Assembly (NCBI RefSeq): GCF_900142985.1
Contig: NZ_LT670849.1
Location: 4,356,501-4,420,500 of the forward strand
Length of the DNA: 64,000 nucleotides
Direction of reading: 5' to 3'
DNA from: Bradyrhizobium erythrophlei
GTDB lineage: Bacteria; Pseudomonadota; Alphaproteobacteria; Rhizobiales; Xanthobacteraceae
In this document: positions 17,941 to 26,794 of the stretch, one piece after another
Layout: the number at the start of each line of letters is the position of its first letter
How positions within the stretch are numbered: position 1 is the stretch's first letter
Notes under the pieces: generated by a model
Seen by the model: only the letters and a program-made list of their open reading frames with translations
The model's database searches: none
Told to the model about the DNA's origin: nothing
Position numbers and translations under genes: made by a program

Positions 17941-18011
17941 CCAGTGGTCCTTTGATTCCAACATTTGTAAAAGTGCCTGCTGAGCAGGGATACCAAGAAT
18001 CGGACCACTAG
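17941..18011. repeat. palindromic repeat A (murF-mraY)
   Basis: Outer arms 17941-17950 and 18002-18011 pair except for one mismatch; GATTC (17954-17958) pairs with GAATC (17997-18001). The loop contains a small CCTGCT-G-AGCAGG hairpin. Its left half resembles repeat 43878-43953 base by base (CCAGTG, TTGATT/TTGGTT, ACATT, GTGCC). It is the most degenerate copy of the family. Confidence 0.75.
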
Positions 18012-18086
18012 TACCGCCGATCTGAAGTCCCTACAGCGCAAGCGGCGAACCCGATCAGGGACTTCAGATCGATTAAGCGGTACTAG
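18008..18086. repeat. palindromic repeat B (murF-mraY)
   Basis: CTAGTACCGC (18008-18017) pairs with 18077-18086, and CGATCTGAAGTCCCT (18018-18032) with 18057-18071. All 25 pairs are perfect, with a five-base bulge ATTAA on the right arm only. It shares its CTAG end with repeat A. Confidence 0.9.
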
Positions 18087-18100
18087 AATCAATGAGTTTG

Positions 18101-18177
18101 CTAGTGCCCATTGGCTTTCCGAAGTTCGCGAAGGTGGGCGCTGCGATGGATCACGAACTTCGGAAAGTGGGCACTAG
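18101..18177. repeat. palindromic repeat C, abutting the mraY start codon
   Basis: CTAGTGCCCA (18101-18110) pairs with 18168-18177, and CTTTCCGAAGTTCG (18115-18128) with 18154-18167. All 24 pairs are perfect, with a four-base TTGG bulge on the left arm. Its last base is immediately followed by the ATG of mraY, so any ribosome-binding sequence is inside the right arm. Confidence 0.92.
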
Positions 18178-19281
18178 ATGTTTTACTGGTTGATCGAACT
18201 GTCCAACACGGTTCCGGCGTTTGCCTTCCTGCACAGTCTTCTGAACGTGTTTCGCTACATCACGTTTCGCACTGGCGGCGCGATGGTGACGGGTGCGCTG
18301 TTCGTCTTTCTGTTCGGGCCCTGGATCATCGACCATTTGCGGCTCCGCCAGGGCAAAGGCCAGCCGATCCGCACCGACGGCCCGCAGTCCCATCTCGTCA
18401 AAAAGGGCACGCCCACCATGGGCGGGCTGATGATCCTGTCGGGGCTCGTGGTCTCGACCGTGCTCTGGGCCAATCCGGTCAACCCTTATGTCTGGATCGT
18501 GCTCGCAGTCACGCTCGGCTTCGGCTTCATAGGCTTCTATGACGACTACCTGAAGGTCACCAAGCAGAGCCATAGCGGCTTTGCCGGCCGCATCCGCCTG
18601 CTGCTCGAGACGATCATTGCGCTGGTCGCCTGTTATGCGCTGGTGCGGCTCGGACGCGAACCGTTCTCGACCTCGCTGGTGATTCCCTTCTTCAAGGATG
18701 TGGCGCTGAATCTCGGCTGGTTCTTCGCGGTGTTCGGTGCGTTCATCATTGTCGGCGCCGGCAATGCGGTGAACCTGACCGACGGGCTCGACGGGCTTGC
18801 GATCGTGCCGGTGATGATCGCGGCCGCGAGCTTCGGCATGATCTCCTATCTCACCGGCAACGCGGTGTTCTCGGACTACCTTCAGATCAATTACGTGCCC
18901 GGCACCGGCGAACTCGCGGTGATCTGCGGCGCGGTGCTCGGCGCAGGCCTCGGCTTCCTCTGGTTCAACGCGCCGCCGGCCTCGATCTTCATGGGCGACA
19001 CCGGTTCGCTCGCGCTTGGCGGCATGCTCGGCTCGATCGCGGTTGCGGTGAAGCACGAGATCGTGCTCGCGGTGATCGGGGGGCTGTTCGTGCTGGAAGC
19101 GGTCTCGGTGATCGTGCAGGTGACGTCGTTCAAGCTCACCGGCAAGCGCATCTTCAAGATGGCGCCGATCCATCACCATTTCGAACAATTGGGCTGGACC
19201 GAGCCGCAGATCGTGATCCGGTTCTGGATCATCTCGGTGATGCTGGCGCTCGTCGGCCTCTCAACACTAAAGCTGCGGTGA
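18178..19281 (+). CDS. mraY: phospho-MurNAc-pentapeptide translocase MraY
   Basis: A 367-residue ten-helix membrane enzyme making lipid I from UDP-MurNAc-pentapeptide and undecaprenyl phosphate. Catalytic landmarks are [11 protein letters not shown] (Asp122/Asp123), [10 protein letters not shown] near residue 199, and the HHH motif [11 protein letters not shown] near 331. The start ATG directly follows palindromic repeat C. The only purine-rich sequence upstream (GGAAAGTGGG) lies in the hairpin arm, so translation may depend on coupling or on opening of this hairpin. The stop is 4 bp before the murD start. Confidence 0.95.
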   Translation: MFYWLIELSNTVPAFAFLHSLLNVFRYITFRTGGAMVTGALFVFLFGPWIIDHLRLRQGKGQPIRTDGPQSHLVKKGTPTMGGLMILSGLVVSTVLWANPVNPYVWIVLAVTLGFGFIGFYDDYLKVTKQSHSGFAGRIRLLLETIIALVACYALVRLGREPFSTSLVIPFFKDVALNLGWFFAVFGAFIIVGAGNAVNLTDGLDGLAIVPVMIAAASFGMISYLTGNAVFSDYLQINYVPGTGELAVICGAVLGAGLGFLWFNAPPASIFMGDTGSLALGGMLGSIAVAVKHEIVLAVIGGLFVLEAVSVIVQVTSFKLTGKRIFKMAPIHHHFEQLGWTEPQIVIRFWIISVMLALVGLSTLKLR

Positions 19282-19285
19282 TCAC

Positions 19286-20686
19286 TTGATCCCCGTCACC
19301 TCCTTTGCGGGCAAGACGGTCGCGGTGTTCGGCCTTGGCGGCTCGGGGCTCGCAAGCTGTCACGCGCTGAAAGCCGGCGGCGCCCACGTGGTCGCCGGCG
19401 ACGATGGCGCCGAGCGGCTGGCGGAAGCGGCCAAAGCCGGTTTCATCACCGCGGACTTGCGAACGGTCAACTGGTCGCGCCTTGCCGCATTGATCCTGAC
19501 GCCGGGCGCGCCGCTGACTCATCCTGCGCCGCACTGGAGCGTGCTGATGGCGCGCCAGGCCGGCGTCGAGGTGATCGGCGACATCGAATTGTTCTGCCGC
19601 GAGCGTCAGCGTCACGCGCCGGATGCGCCATTCGTTGCGATCACCGGCACCAACGGCAAATCGACGACGACGGCGCTGACGGCGCATCTGATGAAAGTGG
19701 CCGGTTACGACACCCAGATGGGCGGCAATATCGGCACCGCGATCCTGTCGCTGGAGCCGCCGCGCAAGGGCCGCGTGCATGTGATCGAGATGTCGTCGTA
19801 TCAAATTGATCTGACTCCCTCGCTCGATCCGGCCGTCGGCATCCTCATCAATGTCAGCGAAGACCATATCGACCGTCACGGCACGCTCGAACATTATGCC
19901 GCCGTGAAGGAGCGTCTCGTCGCCGGTGTGCAATCGCAGGGCACGGCCATCGTCGGCGTCGATGACATCTGGTGCCGCGCGAGCGCCGACCGGATCGAGC
20001 AGGCGGGAAAGCGCGTCGTGCGTATTTCCGTGAAGAACCCGCTGCCTGACGGTCTCTTTGTCGATCACGAGACGATCTGGCGCGCATCCGGCGGCGCGCG
20101 CAGCGAGATCGCGAAAATCGGCGGCATCGGCTCGCTGCGCGGTCTGCACAATGCGCAGAACGCGGCCTGCGCTTCGGCTGCCGCATTGGCGTTGGGCGTT
20201 GCCGGCGATGTCCTGCAAAAAGGCTTGCGCAGTTTTCCGGGGCTGGCGCACCGGATGGAGCAGGTCGGCCGCCGCGATCACGTGCTGTTCGTCAACGACT
20301 CCAAGGGCACCAATGCGGACGCCACGGCGCATGCGTTGTCGTCGTTTGGCGATATCTTCTGGATCGCGGGCGGAAAACCCAAGGCCGGCGGCATCACCGG
20401 CCTCACCGAATATTTCCCGCGCATCCGCAAGGCCTATCTGATTGGCGAGGCCGCGCCGGAATTCGCCGGCACGCTGGGTGCGACCGTGCCGCATGAGATT
20501 TCGCAGACGCTTGATGTCGCGGTGGAGAACGCCGCGCGCGATGCGCAGGCGTCGGGATTAAAGGAAGCCGTGGTTCTTCTGTCGCCGGCTTGCGCCTCGT
20601 TCGACCAGTACCGCAACTTCGAAATCCGCGGGACGAAGTTTCGCGACCTGGTGCAGGCGCTGCCGGGCGTGAAGCCGGTGGTCTAA
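19286..20686 (+). CDS. murD: UDP-MurNAc-L-Ala:D-Glu ligase
   Basis: A 466-residue Mur ligase. The N-terminal Rossmann motif [14 protein letters not shown] binds [19 protein letters not shown] near residue 123 binds ATP, and [11 protein letters not shown] and [13 protein letters not shown] follow the usual order. The start is TTG at 19286, four bases after the mraY stop, suggesting coupled translation. It adds D-glutamate in the cytoplasm. Confidence 0.95.
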   Translation: MIPVTSFAGKTVAVFGLGGSGLASCHALKAGGAHVVAGDDGAERLAEAAKAGFITADLRTVNWSRLAALILTPGAPLTHPAPHWSVLMARQAGVEVIGDIELFCRERQRHAPDAPFVAITGTNGKSTTTALTAHLMKVAGYDTQMGGNIGTAILSLEPPRKGRVHVIEMSSYQIDLTPSLDPAVGILINVSEDHIDRHGTLEHYAAVKERLVAGVQSQGTAIVGVDDIWCRASADRIEQAGKRVVRISVKNPLPDGLFVDHETIWRASGGARSEIAKIGGIGSLRGLHNAQNAACASAAALALGVAGDVLQKGLRSFPGLAHRMEQVGRRDHVLFVNDSKGTNADATAHALSSFGDIFWIAGGKPKAGGITGLTEYFPRIRKAYLIGEAAPEFAGTLGATVPHEISQTLDVAVENAARDAQASGLKEAVVLLSPACASFDQYRNFEIRGTKFRDLVQALPGVKPVV

Positions 20687-20689
20687 CCT

Positions 20690-20779
20690 CGTCATGGCCG
20701 GGTTTATCCCGGCCATCCACGTCTTTCTTATTTCGTCGCTCTCAAGACGTGGATGCCCGGCACGGGCCGGGCATGACGG
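20690..20779. repeat. TCATGGCCGGG-type dispersed palindromic repeat
   Basis: CGTCATGGCCGGG...CCACGTCTT pairs with AAGACGTGG...GCCGGGCATGACGG. It is the same family as 23196-23288. Such elements are very abundant in Bradyrhizobium and Rhodopseudomonas intergenic regions. Confidence 0.9.
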
Positions 20780-20868
20780 TCGAGTGCGCCAAAACATCTC
20801 GATTCCATTAACCCCTTGGAAACCATCATGGGCGACCAATGGGCGATCTCTCTCCCTTGGGAACGCCC

Positions 20869-22017
20869 ATGCTCTCCCGTGAACAGCGAAACCCCCTCAG
20901 CGACTGGTGGTGGACGGTCGATCGCCTGCAACTGGCGGCGATCGGTGCGCTGATTCTGGGCGGGGTCATCCTGTCGCTGGCGGCGAGCCCGCAAGTGGCG
21001 ACCCGGATCGGGCTCGATCCCTTCCACTTCTTCAATCGCCACGTCATGTTCCTGCTGCCGTCCTTCACCGTGCTGCTCGGCGTGTCGTTCCTGTCGCCGC
21101 GGCAGATCAGGCGCACCGCGCTGATCGTCTTCGCCGTCAGCATCGCACTGATCGTGATCACGCTTCTGGTCGGGCCGGAAGTGAAGGGTTCGCGGCGCTG
21201 GATCACCTTGATCGGCGTCAACATCCAGGCCTCGGAATCCGCCAAACCCGCTTTCGTCGTGCTGGCCGCGTGGCTGTTTGCGGAATCGACCAAGCGGCCG
21301 GAAATGCCGGCAACCTCGATGGCGATGACGCTGCTGCTGACGCTGGTCTCGCTGCTGGTGATGGAGCCCGACTTCGGTCAGACCATGCTGATCCTGATGG
21401 TATGGGGCTCGCTGTTCTTCATCGCCGGCATGCGCATGATCTGGGTGGCGGGGCTGGCGGGCGCCGCCGGCACCGGTCTGTTCGCCGCCTATCTGTTCGT
21501 GCCGCACGTCGCAGGCCGCATCAAACGTTTCATGAATCCCGCCTCCGGCGACACCTTCCAGGTCGACACCGCGATGGAGGCCTTCGGCAATGGCGGCTGG
21601 TTCGGATTGGGGCCCGGCGAGGGCACTGCCAAGCGCAGCCTGCCGGACAGCCACACCGACTTCGTGTTTGCGGTCGCGGCAGAAGAATTTGGAATTATTC
21701 TGTGCCTGGTGCTGCTCGCGCTGTTTGCGTTCGTCGTGATCCGCGCGCTGTCGCGCGCCTATTCCAGCGAGGACATGTTCGCGCGCTTCGCGGCTTCCGG
21801 CCTTGCCATCCTGTTCGGCGTCCAAGCCGCGATCAATATGTCGGTCAATCTGCAACTGATTCCGGCCAAGGGCATGACGCTACCGTTCATCTCCTACGGC
21901 GGTTCCTCGATGGTCTCGCTGGCCTATGGCGTCGGCATGATGCTGGCGCTGACGCGGCAGCGGCCGCGCACGGAGCAGGAATCGATGAACGCCTCGGCCG
22001 CGCAAAGCTACGCGTAG
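20869..22017 (+). CDS. ftsW: septal peptidoglycan glycosyltransferase FtsW (SEDS)
   Basis: A 382-residue SEDS-family polymerase with about ten membrane helices, which polymerises lipid II at the septum with FtsI. Recognisable are GSRRWITLIGVNIQASESAKPAF (the conserved SEDS loop), MEPDFGQTM, and the C-terminal PFISYGGSSMVSLAYGVGM. ATG 20869 (MLSREQRNPLSDWWW) is preferred over ATG 20839, because the extra ten residues look non-conserved and TTGGGAA lies upstream. Confidence 0.93.
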   Translation: MLSREQRNPLSDWWWTVDRLQLAAIGALILGGVILSLAASPQVATRIGLDPFHFFNRHVMFLLPSFTVLLGVSFLSPRQIRRTALIVFAVSIALIVITLLVGPEVKGSRRWITLIGVNIQASESAKPAFVVLAAWLFAESTKRPEMPATSMAMTLLLTLVSLLVMEPDFGQTMLILMVWGSLFFIAGMRMIWVAGLAGAAGTGLFAAYLFVPHVAGRIKRFMNPASGDTFQVDTAMEAFGNGGWFGLGPGEGTAKRSLPDSHTDFVFAVAAEEFGIILCLVLLALFAFVVIRALSRAYSSEDMFARFAASGLAILFGVQAAINMSVNLQLIPAKGMTLPFISYGGSSMVSLAYGVGMMLALTRQRPRTEQESMNASAAQSYA

Positions 22018-22065
22018 GACTTTCGCTCCTCGCCATATCCATGCTTTGGCAGTAAAGAAGCGGCC

Positions 22066-23166
22066 ATGGAGCAAAACCCTCTCATCCTGCTTGCCGCCGG
22101 CGGCACCGGCGGACATCTGTTTCCGGCCGAAGCGCTCGGCGTGGAATTGACGAGGCGCGGCCTGCGTGTTCGCCTCGCGACCGATGCGCGCGCGCTGCGT
22201 TACTCGGGCCTGTTCTCGCGCGACACCATCGACGTGGTGCCGAGCGAGACCTTACGCAGCCGCAATCCGTTGTCGCTAGCACGCACAGCCTTCACGCTTG
22301 CGGCCGGTATGGTCGTTGCAACGCATCTGTTGTGGAAACTCAAGCCAGCCGCGGTGGTCGGCTTTGGCGGCTATCCGACATTACCGCCGCTTCTTGCAGC
22401 AAAGTTGCTCCGCATTCCTTCCGTCATTCACGACGCCAATGCGGTGCTTGGCCGCGCCAATCGCTTCCTGTCTGCCTACGTCAGTGCGATCGCGACCTCG
22501 CTGCCCGGCGTGCTCGATCGCGATCCGCAACTTGCTTCGAAGACCACGGTTGTCGGCACGCCGATGCGGCCTGCGATCGTTGCCGCAGCCGCCGTGAAAT
22601 ACGCAACGCCAGAGGTTGGCGGTCCGATGCGTCTCTTGATTACCGGCGGCAGCCAGGGCGCGCGCGTGATGGCCGATATCGTGCCGGGCGCGATCGAGAA
22701 ACTAGATCCGTCGCTGTGGCGCCGGCTGCTGTTGACCCAGCAGGTGCGCGAAGAGGACATGACGCGGGTGCGCGCGGTCTATGACCGGCTCAAGATCAAC
22801 GCGGAGCTTGCGCCGTTCTTTGCCGATCTGCCGGCGCGGCTCGCCGCCAATCATCTCGTGATCTCGCGTTCCGGCGCGGGCACGGTGTCCGAACTCGCCG
22901 CGATCGGCCGGCCCTCGATCCTGGTGCCGTTGCCCGGCGCGATCGACCAGGACCAGTTCGCCAATGCCGGCGTGTTGTCGGAAGCCGGTGGCGCGCTGCG
23001 GCTTCCGCAAAGCGAGTTCACGCCGGAGCGGCTGGCATCCGAGATTTCGGCGCTTGCCGCCGATCCCGCAAAGCTGGCCAACATGGCGAAAGCCGCCCGG
23101 AACGCCGGCCGGCTCGATGCCGCCGAGCGGCTCGCCGATCTGGTGGTGAAAGTCGCCGGGATTTAG
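22066..23166 (+). CDS. murG: UDP-GlcNAc:lipid I GlcNAc transferase
   Basis: A 366-residue peripheral inner-membrane GT28 enzyme that converts lipid I to lipid II. It has the N-terminal GGTGGHLFPAEAL loop (residues 12-24), VGFGGYPTLPPLLAA, IHDANAVLGRANR, ITGGSQGARVM, and the donor-binding SRSGAGTVSELAAIGRPSILVP. It follows ftsW by 48 bp. Confidence 0.95.
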   Translation: MEQNPLILLAAGGTGGHLFPAEALGVELTRRGLRVRLATDARALRYSGLFSRDTIDVVPSETLRSRNPLSLARTAFTLAAGMVVATHLLWKLKPAAVVGFGGYPTLPPLLAAKLLRIPSVIHDANAVLGRANRFLSAYVSAIATSLPGVLDRDPQLASKTTVVGTPMRPAIVAAAAVKYATPEVGGPMRLLITGGSQGARVMADIVPGAIEKLDPSLWRRLLLTQQVREEDMTRVRAVYDRLKINAELAPFFADLPARLAANHLVISRSGAGTVSELAAIGRPSILVPLPGAIDQDQFANAGVLSEAGGALRLPQSEFTPERLASEISALAADPAKLANMAKAARNAGRLDAAERLADLVVKVAGI

Positions 23167-23195
23167 GCGATCGCGGGGAAATTTTGGTCCTCGGG

Positions 23196-23288
23196 CGTCA
23201 TGGCCGGGCTTGTCCCGGCCATCTACGTCTTTCATAAGTTGCTTGTGAATCAAGGCGTGGATGCCCGGGACAAGCCCGGGCATGACGA
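23196..23288. repeat. TCATGGCCGGG-type dispersed palindromic repeat before murC
   Basis: CGTCATGGCCGGGCTTGTCC pairs with GGACAAGCCCGGGCATGACG at the ends of a 93-bp unit. Read as protein it gives the familiar spurious MAGLVPAI...RDKPGHD start, which is in frame with murC and tempts gene callers to extend it. Confidence 0.92.
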
Positions 23289-23301
23289 AGATGAGGAAAT
23301 C

Positions 23302-24705
23302 ATGAGACTGCCGCGCGAGATTGGACCCATCCACTTTGTCGGGATCGGCGGTATCGGAATGAGCGGCATCGCCGAGGTCTTGAGCAATCTCGGCTACACG
23401 GTGCAGGGCTCCGACGCCTCCGAAGGCGCCAATGTCGTTCGTTTGCGCGAGAAGGGCGTCAAGGTCGTCGTCGGCCACAAGGCGGAGAACGTCGATGGCG
23501 CCGACGTCGTCGTGGTGTCGACCGCGATCAAGCGCGACAATCCGGAATTGATGGCGGCGCGCGCCAGCCGTATTCCCGTGGTGCGCCGCGCCGAAATGCT
23601 CGCCGAGTTGATGCGGCTGAAGAGTTGCGTGGCCATTGCCGGCACCCATGGCAAGACCACGACGACGACCATGGTTGCAACCTTGCTCGATGCCGGCGGG
23701 CTCGATCCCACCGTGATCAATGGCGGCATCATCAACGCCTATGGTTCGAATGCGCGGCTCGGCGCCGGCGACTGGATGGTGGTCGAAGCCGATGAGAGCG
23801 ACGGCACATTCCTGAAGCTTCCGGCCGACGTCGTGATCGTCACCAATATCGATCCCGAACATCTCGATCACTTCAAGACCTTCGATGCGATCCAGGACGC
23901 ATTCCGCGACTTCGTCGAGAACGTGCCGTTCTACGGCTTTGCCGTGATGTGCATCGACCATCCGGTGGTGCAGACGCTCGTCGGCAAGATCGAGGACCGC
24001 CGCATCATCACCTATGGCGAGAACCCGCAGGCCGATGTGCGGCTCGTCGACCTTTCGCCGATGGGCGGCGGCTCGGCGTTCAAGGTCGTGATCCGCGACC
24101 GCAAGGGCGGTGCCGCGCACGAGATAAATGACGTCACGCTGCCGATGCCGGGACGGCACAATGCGCTGAACGCGACGGCGGCAATTGCGGTGGCGCATGC
24201 GCTCGGGCTTTCCAACGATGCGATCCGCAAAGCGCTGGCGGGCTTCGGTGGCGTCAAGCGGCGCTTCACCAAGACCGGCGAATGGAACGGCGTCACTATC
24301 ATCGACGACTACGGTCATCATCCGGTCGAGATATCAGCCGTGCTGAAGGCTGCGCGCGAGTCGACCAACGGCAAGGTGATCGCGGTGGTGCAGCCGCATC
24401 GCTTCACCCGCCTGCAATCTCTGTTCGAGGAGTTCTGCACCTGTTTCAACGATGCCGATACCGTGATCGTGGCAGACGTCTATCCGGCCGGCGAGACGCC
24501 GATCGAAGGCATCGACCGCGATCATTTCGTGCTCGGCCTGCGCGCCCACGGTCATCGCGAGGTGATTCCGTTACCGAATGCGGCGGCGCTCGCTGGTATC
24601 GTCAAGGGACTCGCCGGTAGTGGCGATCTCGTCGTCTTGCTCGGCGCGGGCAACATCACGCAATGGGCCTACGCGCTGCCCGGCGAGTTGAAGGCGCAGG
24701 GGTAG
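23302..24705 (+). CDS. murC: UDP-MurNAc:L-Ala ligase
   Basis: A 467-residue Mur ligase catalysing the first peptide addition. It begins [25 protein letters not shown] (UDP loop). The ATP loop is [17 protein letters not shown] near residue 112, and EADESDGTF and [12 protein letters not shown] follow. The frame is open upstream to 23200 only because of the repeat at 23196-23288; ATG 23302 with RBS GATGAGGA is the real start. Confidence 0.95.
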   Translation: MRLPREIGPIHFVGIGGIGMSGIAEVLSNLGYTVQGSDASEGANVVRLREKGVKVVVGHKAENVDGADVVVVSTAIKRDNPELMAARASRIPVVRRAEMLAELMRLKSCVAIAGTHGKTTTTTMVATLLDAGGLDPTVINGGIINAYGSNARLGAGDWMVVEADESDGTFLKLPADVVIVTNIDPEHLDHFKTFDAIQDAFRDFVENVPFYGFAVMCIDHPVVQTLVGKIEDRRIITYGENPQADVRLVDLSPMGGGSAFKVVIRDRKGGAAHEINDVTLPMPGRHNALNATAAIAVAHALGLSNDAIRKALAGFGGVKRRFTKTGEWNGVTIIDDYGHHPVEISAVLKAARESTNGKVIAVVQPHRFTRLQSLFEEFCTCFNDADTVIVADVYPAGETPIEGIDRDHFVLGLRAHGHREVIPLPNAAALAGIVKGLAGSGDLVVLLGAGNITQWAYALPGELKAQG

Positions 24706-24748
24706 GCATTTCGATGTTGAGCACGGCTTGTGGCGCTCGCACTGCTCT

Positions 24749-24782
24749 GCCCTCTCCCCCCTTGTGGGGGAGAGGTGGAGGG
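24749..24782. repeat. CTCTCCCCC...GGGGGAGAG short inverted repeat
   Basis: CCTCTCCCCCC-TTGT-GGGGGAGAGG is a near-perfect hairpin of a type dispersed in Bradyrhizobium genomes. It lies in the 121-bp murC-murB gap and lacks a U-run after it. Confidence 0.7.
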
Positions 24783-24826
24783 AACGGAGATAGCAAGCCC
24801 GGCCATGACAAGTTGAGAGATCGCGA

Positions 24827-25747
24827 TTGACCTTCCCTGACCTCACGCCCGACCTCAAAGCCGCGATGCCGGAATTACGCGGGCGGCTGACGGCGAACCA
24901 GTCGCTCGCGGAGCTGACCTGGTTTCGCGTCGGTGGTCCGGCGCAAATCCTGTTCACGCCGGCGGATGAAAACGATCTCGCTTATTTCCTCGCGCGTCTT
25001 CCCACTGAGCTGCCGGTCCATGTCGTCGGCGTCGGCTCGAACCTGATCGTACGCGATGGCGGTCTGCCGGGCGTTGTCGTTCGTCTGGCTCCGCGCGGTT
25101 TCGGCGAGACCTCTACGCAAGACGTTGTCGTCACGGCCGGCGCGGCGGCGCTCGACAAGCGCGTGGCGGAGACGGCAGCATCCGCAAACCTCGCCGGGCT
25201 GGAATTCTTCTTCGGCATTCCCGGCACCATCGGCGGCGCGCTCCGCATGAATGCCGGCGCCAACGGCGCGGAGACCAAGGATGTGCTGATCGAGGCGTCC
25301 GGCATCAGTCGCGATGGCCGCAAGCACGTCTTTACCAATGCAGAGATGAAATTCGTCTACCGCAACTCCGGCGTCGATCCATCGATCATTTTCACTTCGG
25401 CCCGCTTTCAGGGCAAACCGGCCTCAGTCGAGGCGATCCGCGCGCGGATGAACGAGGTGCAGGCCCATCGCGAGGCGGCGCAGCCGATCCGCGAGAAGAC
25501 CGGAGGCTCGACCTTCAAGAATCCGCCCGGAAACAGCGCCTGGAAGCTGGTCGACGCGGCCGGCTGCCGAGGTCTGCGCGTCGGCGGCGCGCAGGTTTCG
25601 GAAATGCACTGCAACTTCCTGATCAACACCGGTGAGGCCACGGCCGCCGACATAGAGACGCTGGGCGAAACGGTTCGCACGCGCGTGAAGGAAAATTCCG
25701 GAATCGAGTTACAATGGGAAATCAAGCGGATCGGGATTTTGGCTTAA
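24827..25747 (+). CDS. murB: UDP-N-acetylenolpyruvoylglucosamine reductase
   Basis: A 306-residue FAD/NADPH enzyme (type II MurB) that makes UDP-MurNAc. It has the FAD-binding segment [35 protein letters not shown], and the catalytic [21 protein letters not shown] with its Ser. The start is TTG 24827 after GAGAG. It lies between murC and ddl as in other alphaproteobacteria. Confidence 0.94.
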   Translation: MTFPDLTPDLKAAMPELRGRLTANQSLAELTWFRVGGPAQILFTPADENDLAYFLARLPTELPVHVVGVGSNLIVRDGGLPGVVVRLAPRGFGETSTQDVVVTAGAAALDKRVAETAASANLAGLEFFFGIPGTIGGALRMNAGANGAETKDVLIEASGISRDGRKHVFTNAEMKFVYRNSGVDPSIIFTSARFQGKPASVEAIRARMNEVQAHREAAQPIREKTGGSTFKNPPGNSAWKLVDAAGCRGLRVGGAQVSEMHCNFLINTGEATAADIETLGETVRTRVKENSGIELQWEIKRIGILA

Positions 25748-25794
25748 GTGTCATGGCGCATTAACGGCGTGAATCGAATCGACGGAATCAACTG

Positions 25795-26793
25795 ATGCGG
25801 ATCACCATTCTCTTCGGCGGCACGAACAAGGAGCGGCTGGTGTCGGTGGCATCGGCGCAGGCGCTGCACACCACGCTGCCCGACGCGGATCTGTGGTTCT
25901 GGGATGCCGACGATTCCGTGCACGCGGCCGGCGGCAAGGCGCTGCTCGCCCATGCGCGCCCGTTCGAGGATCCGTTCACGGCGGATGGCGCGAGCGTCGG
26001 GGGATCGATCGAGCAGGCGATGGACCGCGCCAAGGCCGAGGACCGACTCTTGGTGCTCGCTCTGCACGGTGGCCGCGCCGAGAACGGCGAATTGCAGGCG
26101 ATCTGCGAGATGCGTGGCATCGCCTTTACCGGTTCGGGCTCGGCCTCGTCCAATCTCGCTTTCGACAAGGTCGCGGCCAAGCGCTTTGCGGCGATCGCGG
26201 GCGTTACATCGTGCGACGGCATTGCGTTGGACGATATCGAGGCGGCCTTTGCCGAACATGGCAGGCTGATCGCCAAACCGGCGCGCGACGGCTCGAGTTA
26301 CGGGCTTATCTTCGTCAATTCGAAGCAGGATATCGTCGCGGTTCGCAACGCCGCGAAATCCGAGGAATACGTTATCGAGCCGTTCATCGCCGGCACCGAA
26401 TCGACCTGCGGCGTGCTGGAGCAGGCGGACGGTTCGGTGATCGCGCTGCCGCCGATCGAGATCATTCCGGCCGAGGGAGGGGAGGGCTTCGACTACCGGG
26501 CGAAATATCTCGCCAGCGCCACGCAAGAGATCTGTCCGGGCCGCTTCGCGCCGGAAATCAGTACGAAAATCATGGACATGGCGCTGCGGGCGCACCTGGC
26601 CCTGTCGTGCACGGGTTACTCGCGCACCGACTTCATCGTTTCGGACAAGGGGCCGGTCTATCTCGAGACCAACACCCTGCCGGGACTGACCAAGGCCTCG
26701 CTTTACCCCAAGGCCTTGAAGGCCCAAGGCATCGAATTCGCCGATTTCCTTAGAGGTCAGATCGCGATCGCCGAACGGCGGGCAGGGAGATAG
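25795..26793 (+). CDS. ddl: D-alanine--D-alanine ligase (divergent)
   Basis: A 332-residue ATP-grasp ligase supplying D-Ala-D-Ala to MurF. The N-terminal GGTNKERLVSVAS keeps the substrate Glu13, and KPARDGSSYGL, GFDYRAKY and LETNTLPGLTKASLYPK are the expected substrate- and metal-binding blocks. Some usually invariant positions differ: the HGxxGEDGxxQ block reads HGGRAENGELQ, and EVNTxPG reads ETNTLPG. Identity and position are otherwise good. A second, more canonical Ddl elsewhere in the genome is possible. It converges with the next gene, 1 bp apart. Confidence 0.85.
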   Translation: MRITILFGGTNKERLVSVASAQALHTTLPDADLWFWDADDSVHAAGGKALLAHARPFEDPFTADGASVGGSIEQAMDRAKAEDRLLVLALHGGRAENGELQAICEMRGIAFTGSGSASSNLAFDKVAAKRFAAIAGVTSCDGIALDDIEAAFAEHGRLIAKPARDGSSYGLIFVNSKQDIVAVRNAAKSEEYVIEPFIAGTESTCGVLEQADGSVIALPPIEIIPAEGGEGFDYRAKYLASATQEICPGRFAPEISTKIMDMALRAHLALSCTGYSRTDFIVSDKGPVYLETNTLPGLTKASLYPKALKAQGIEFADFLRGQIAIAERRAGR

Positions 26794-26794
26794 T

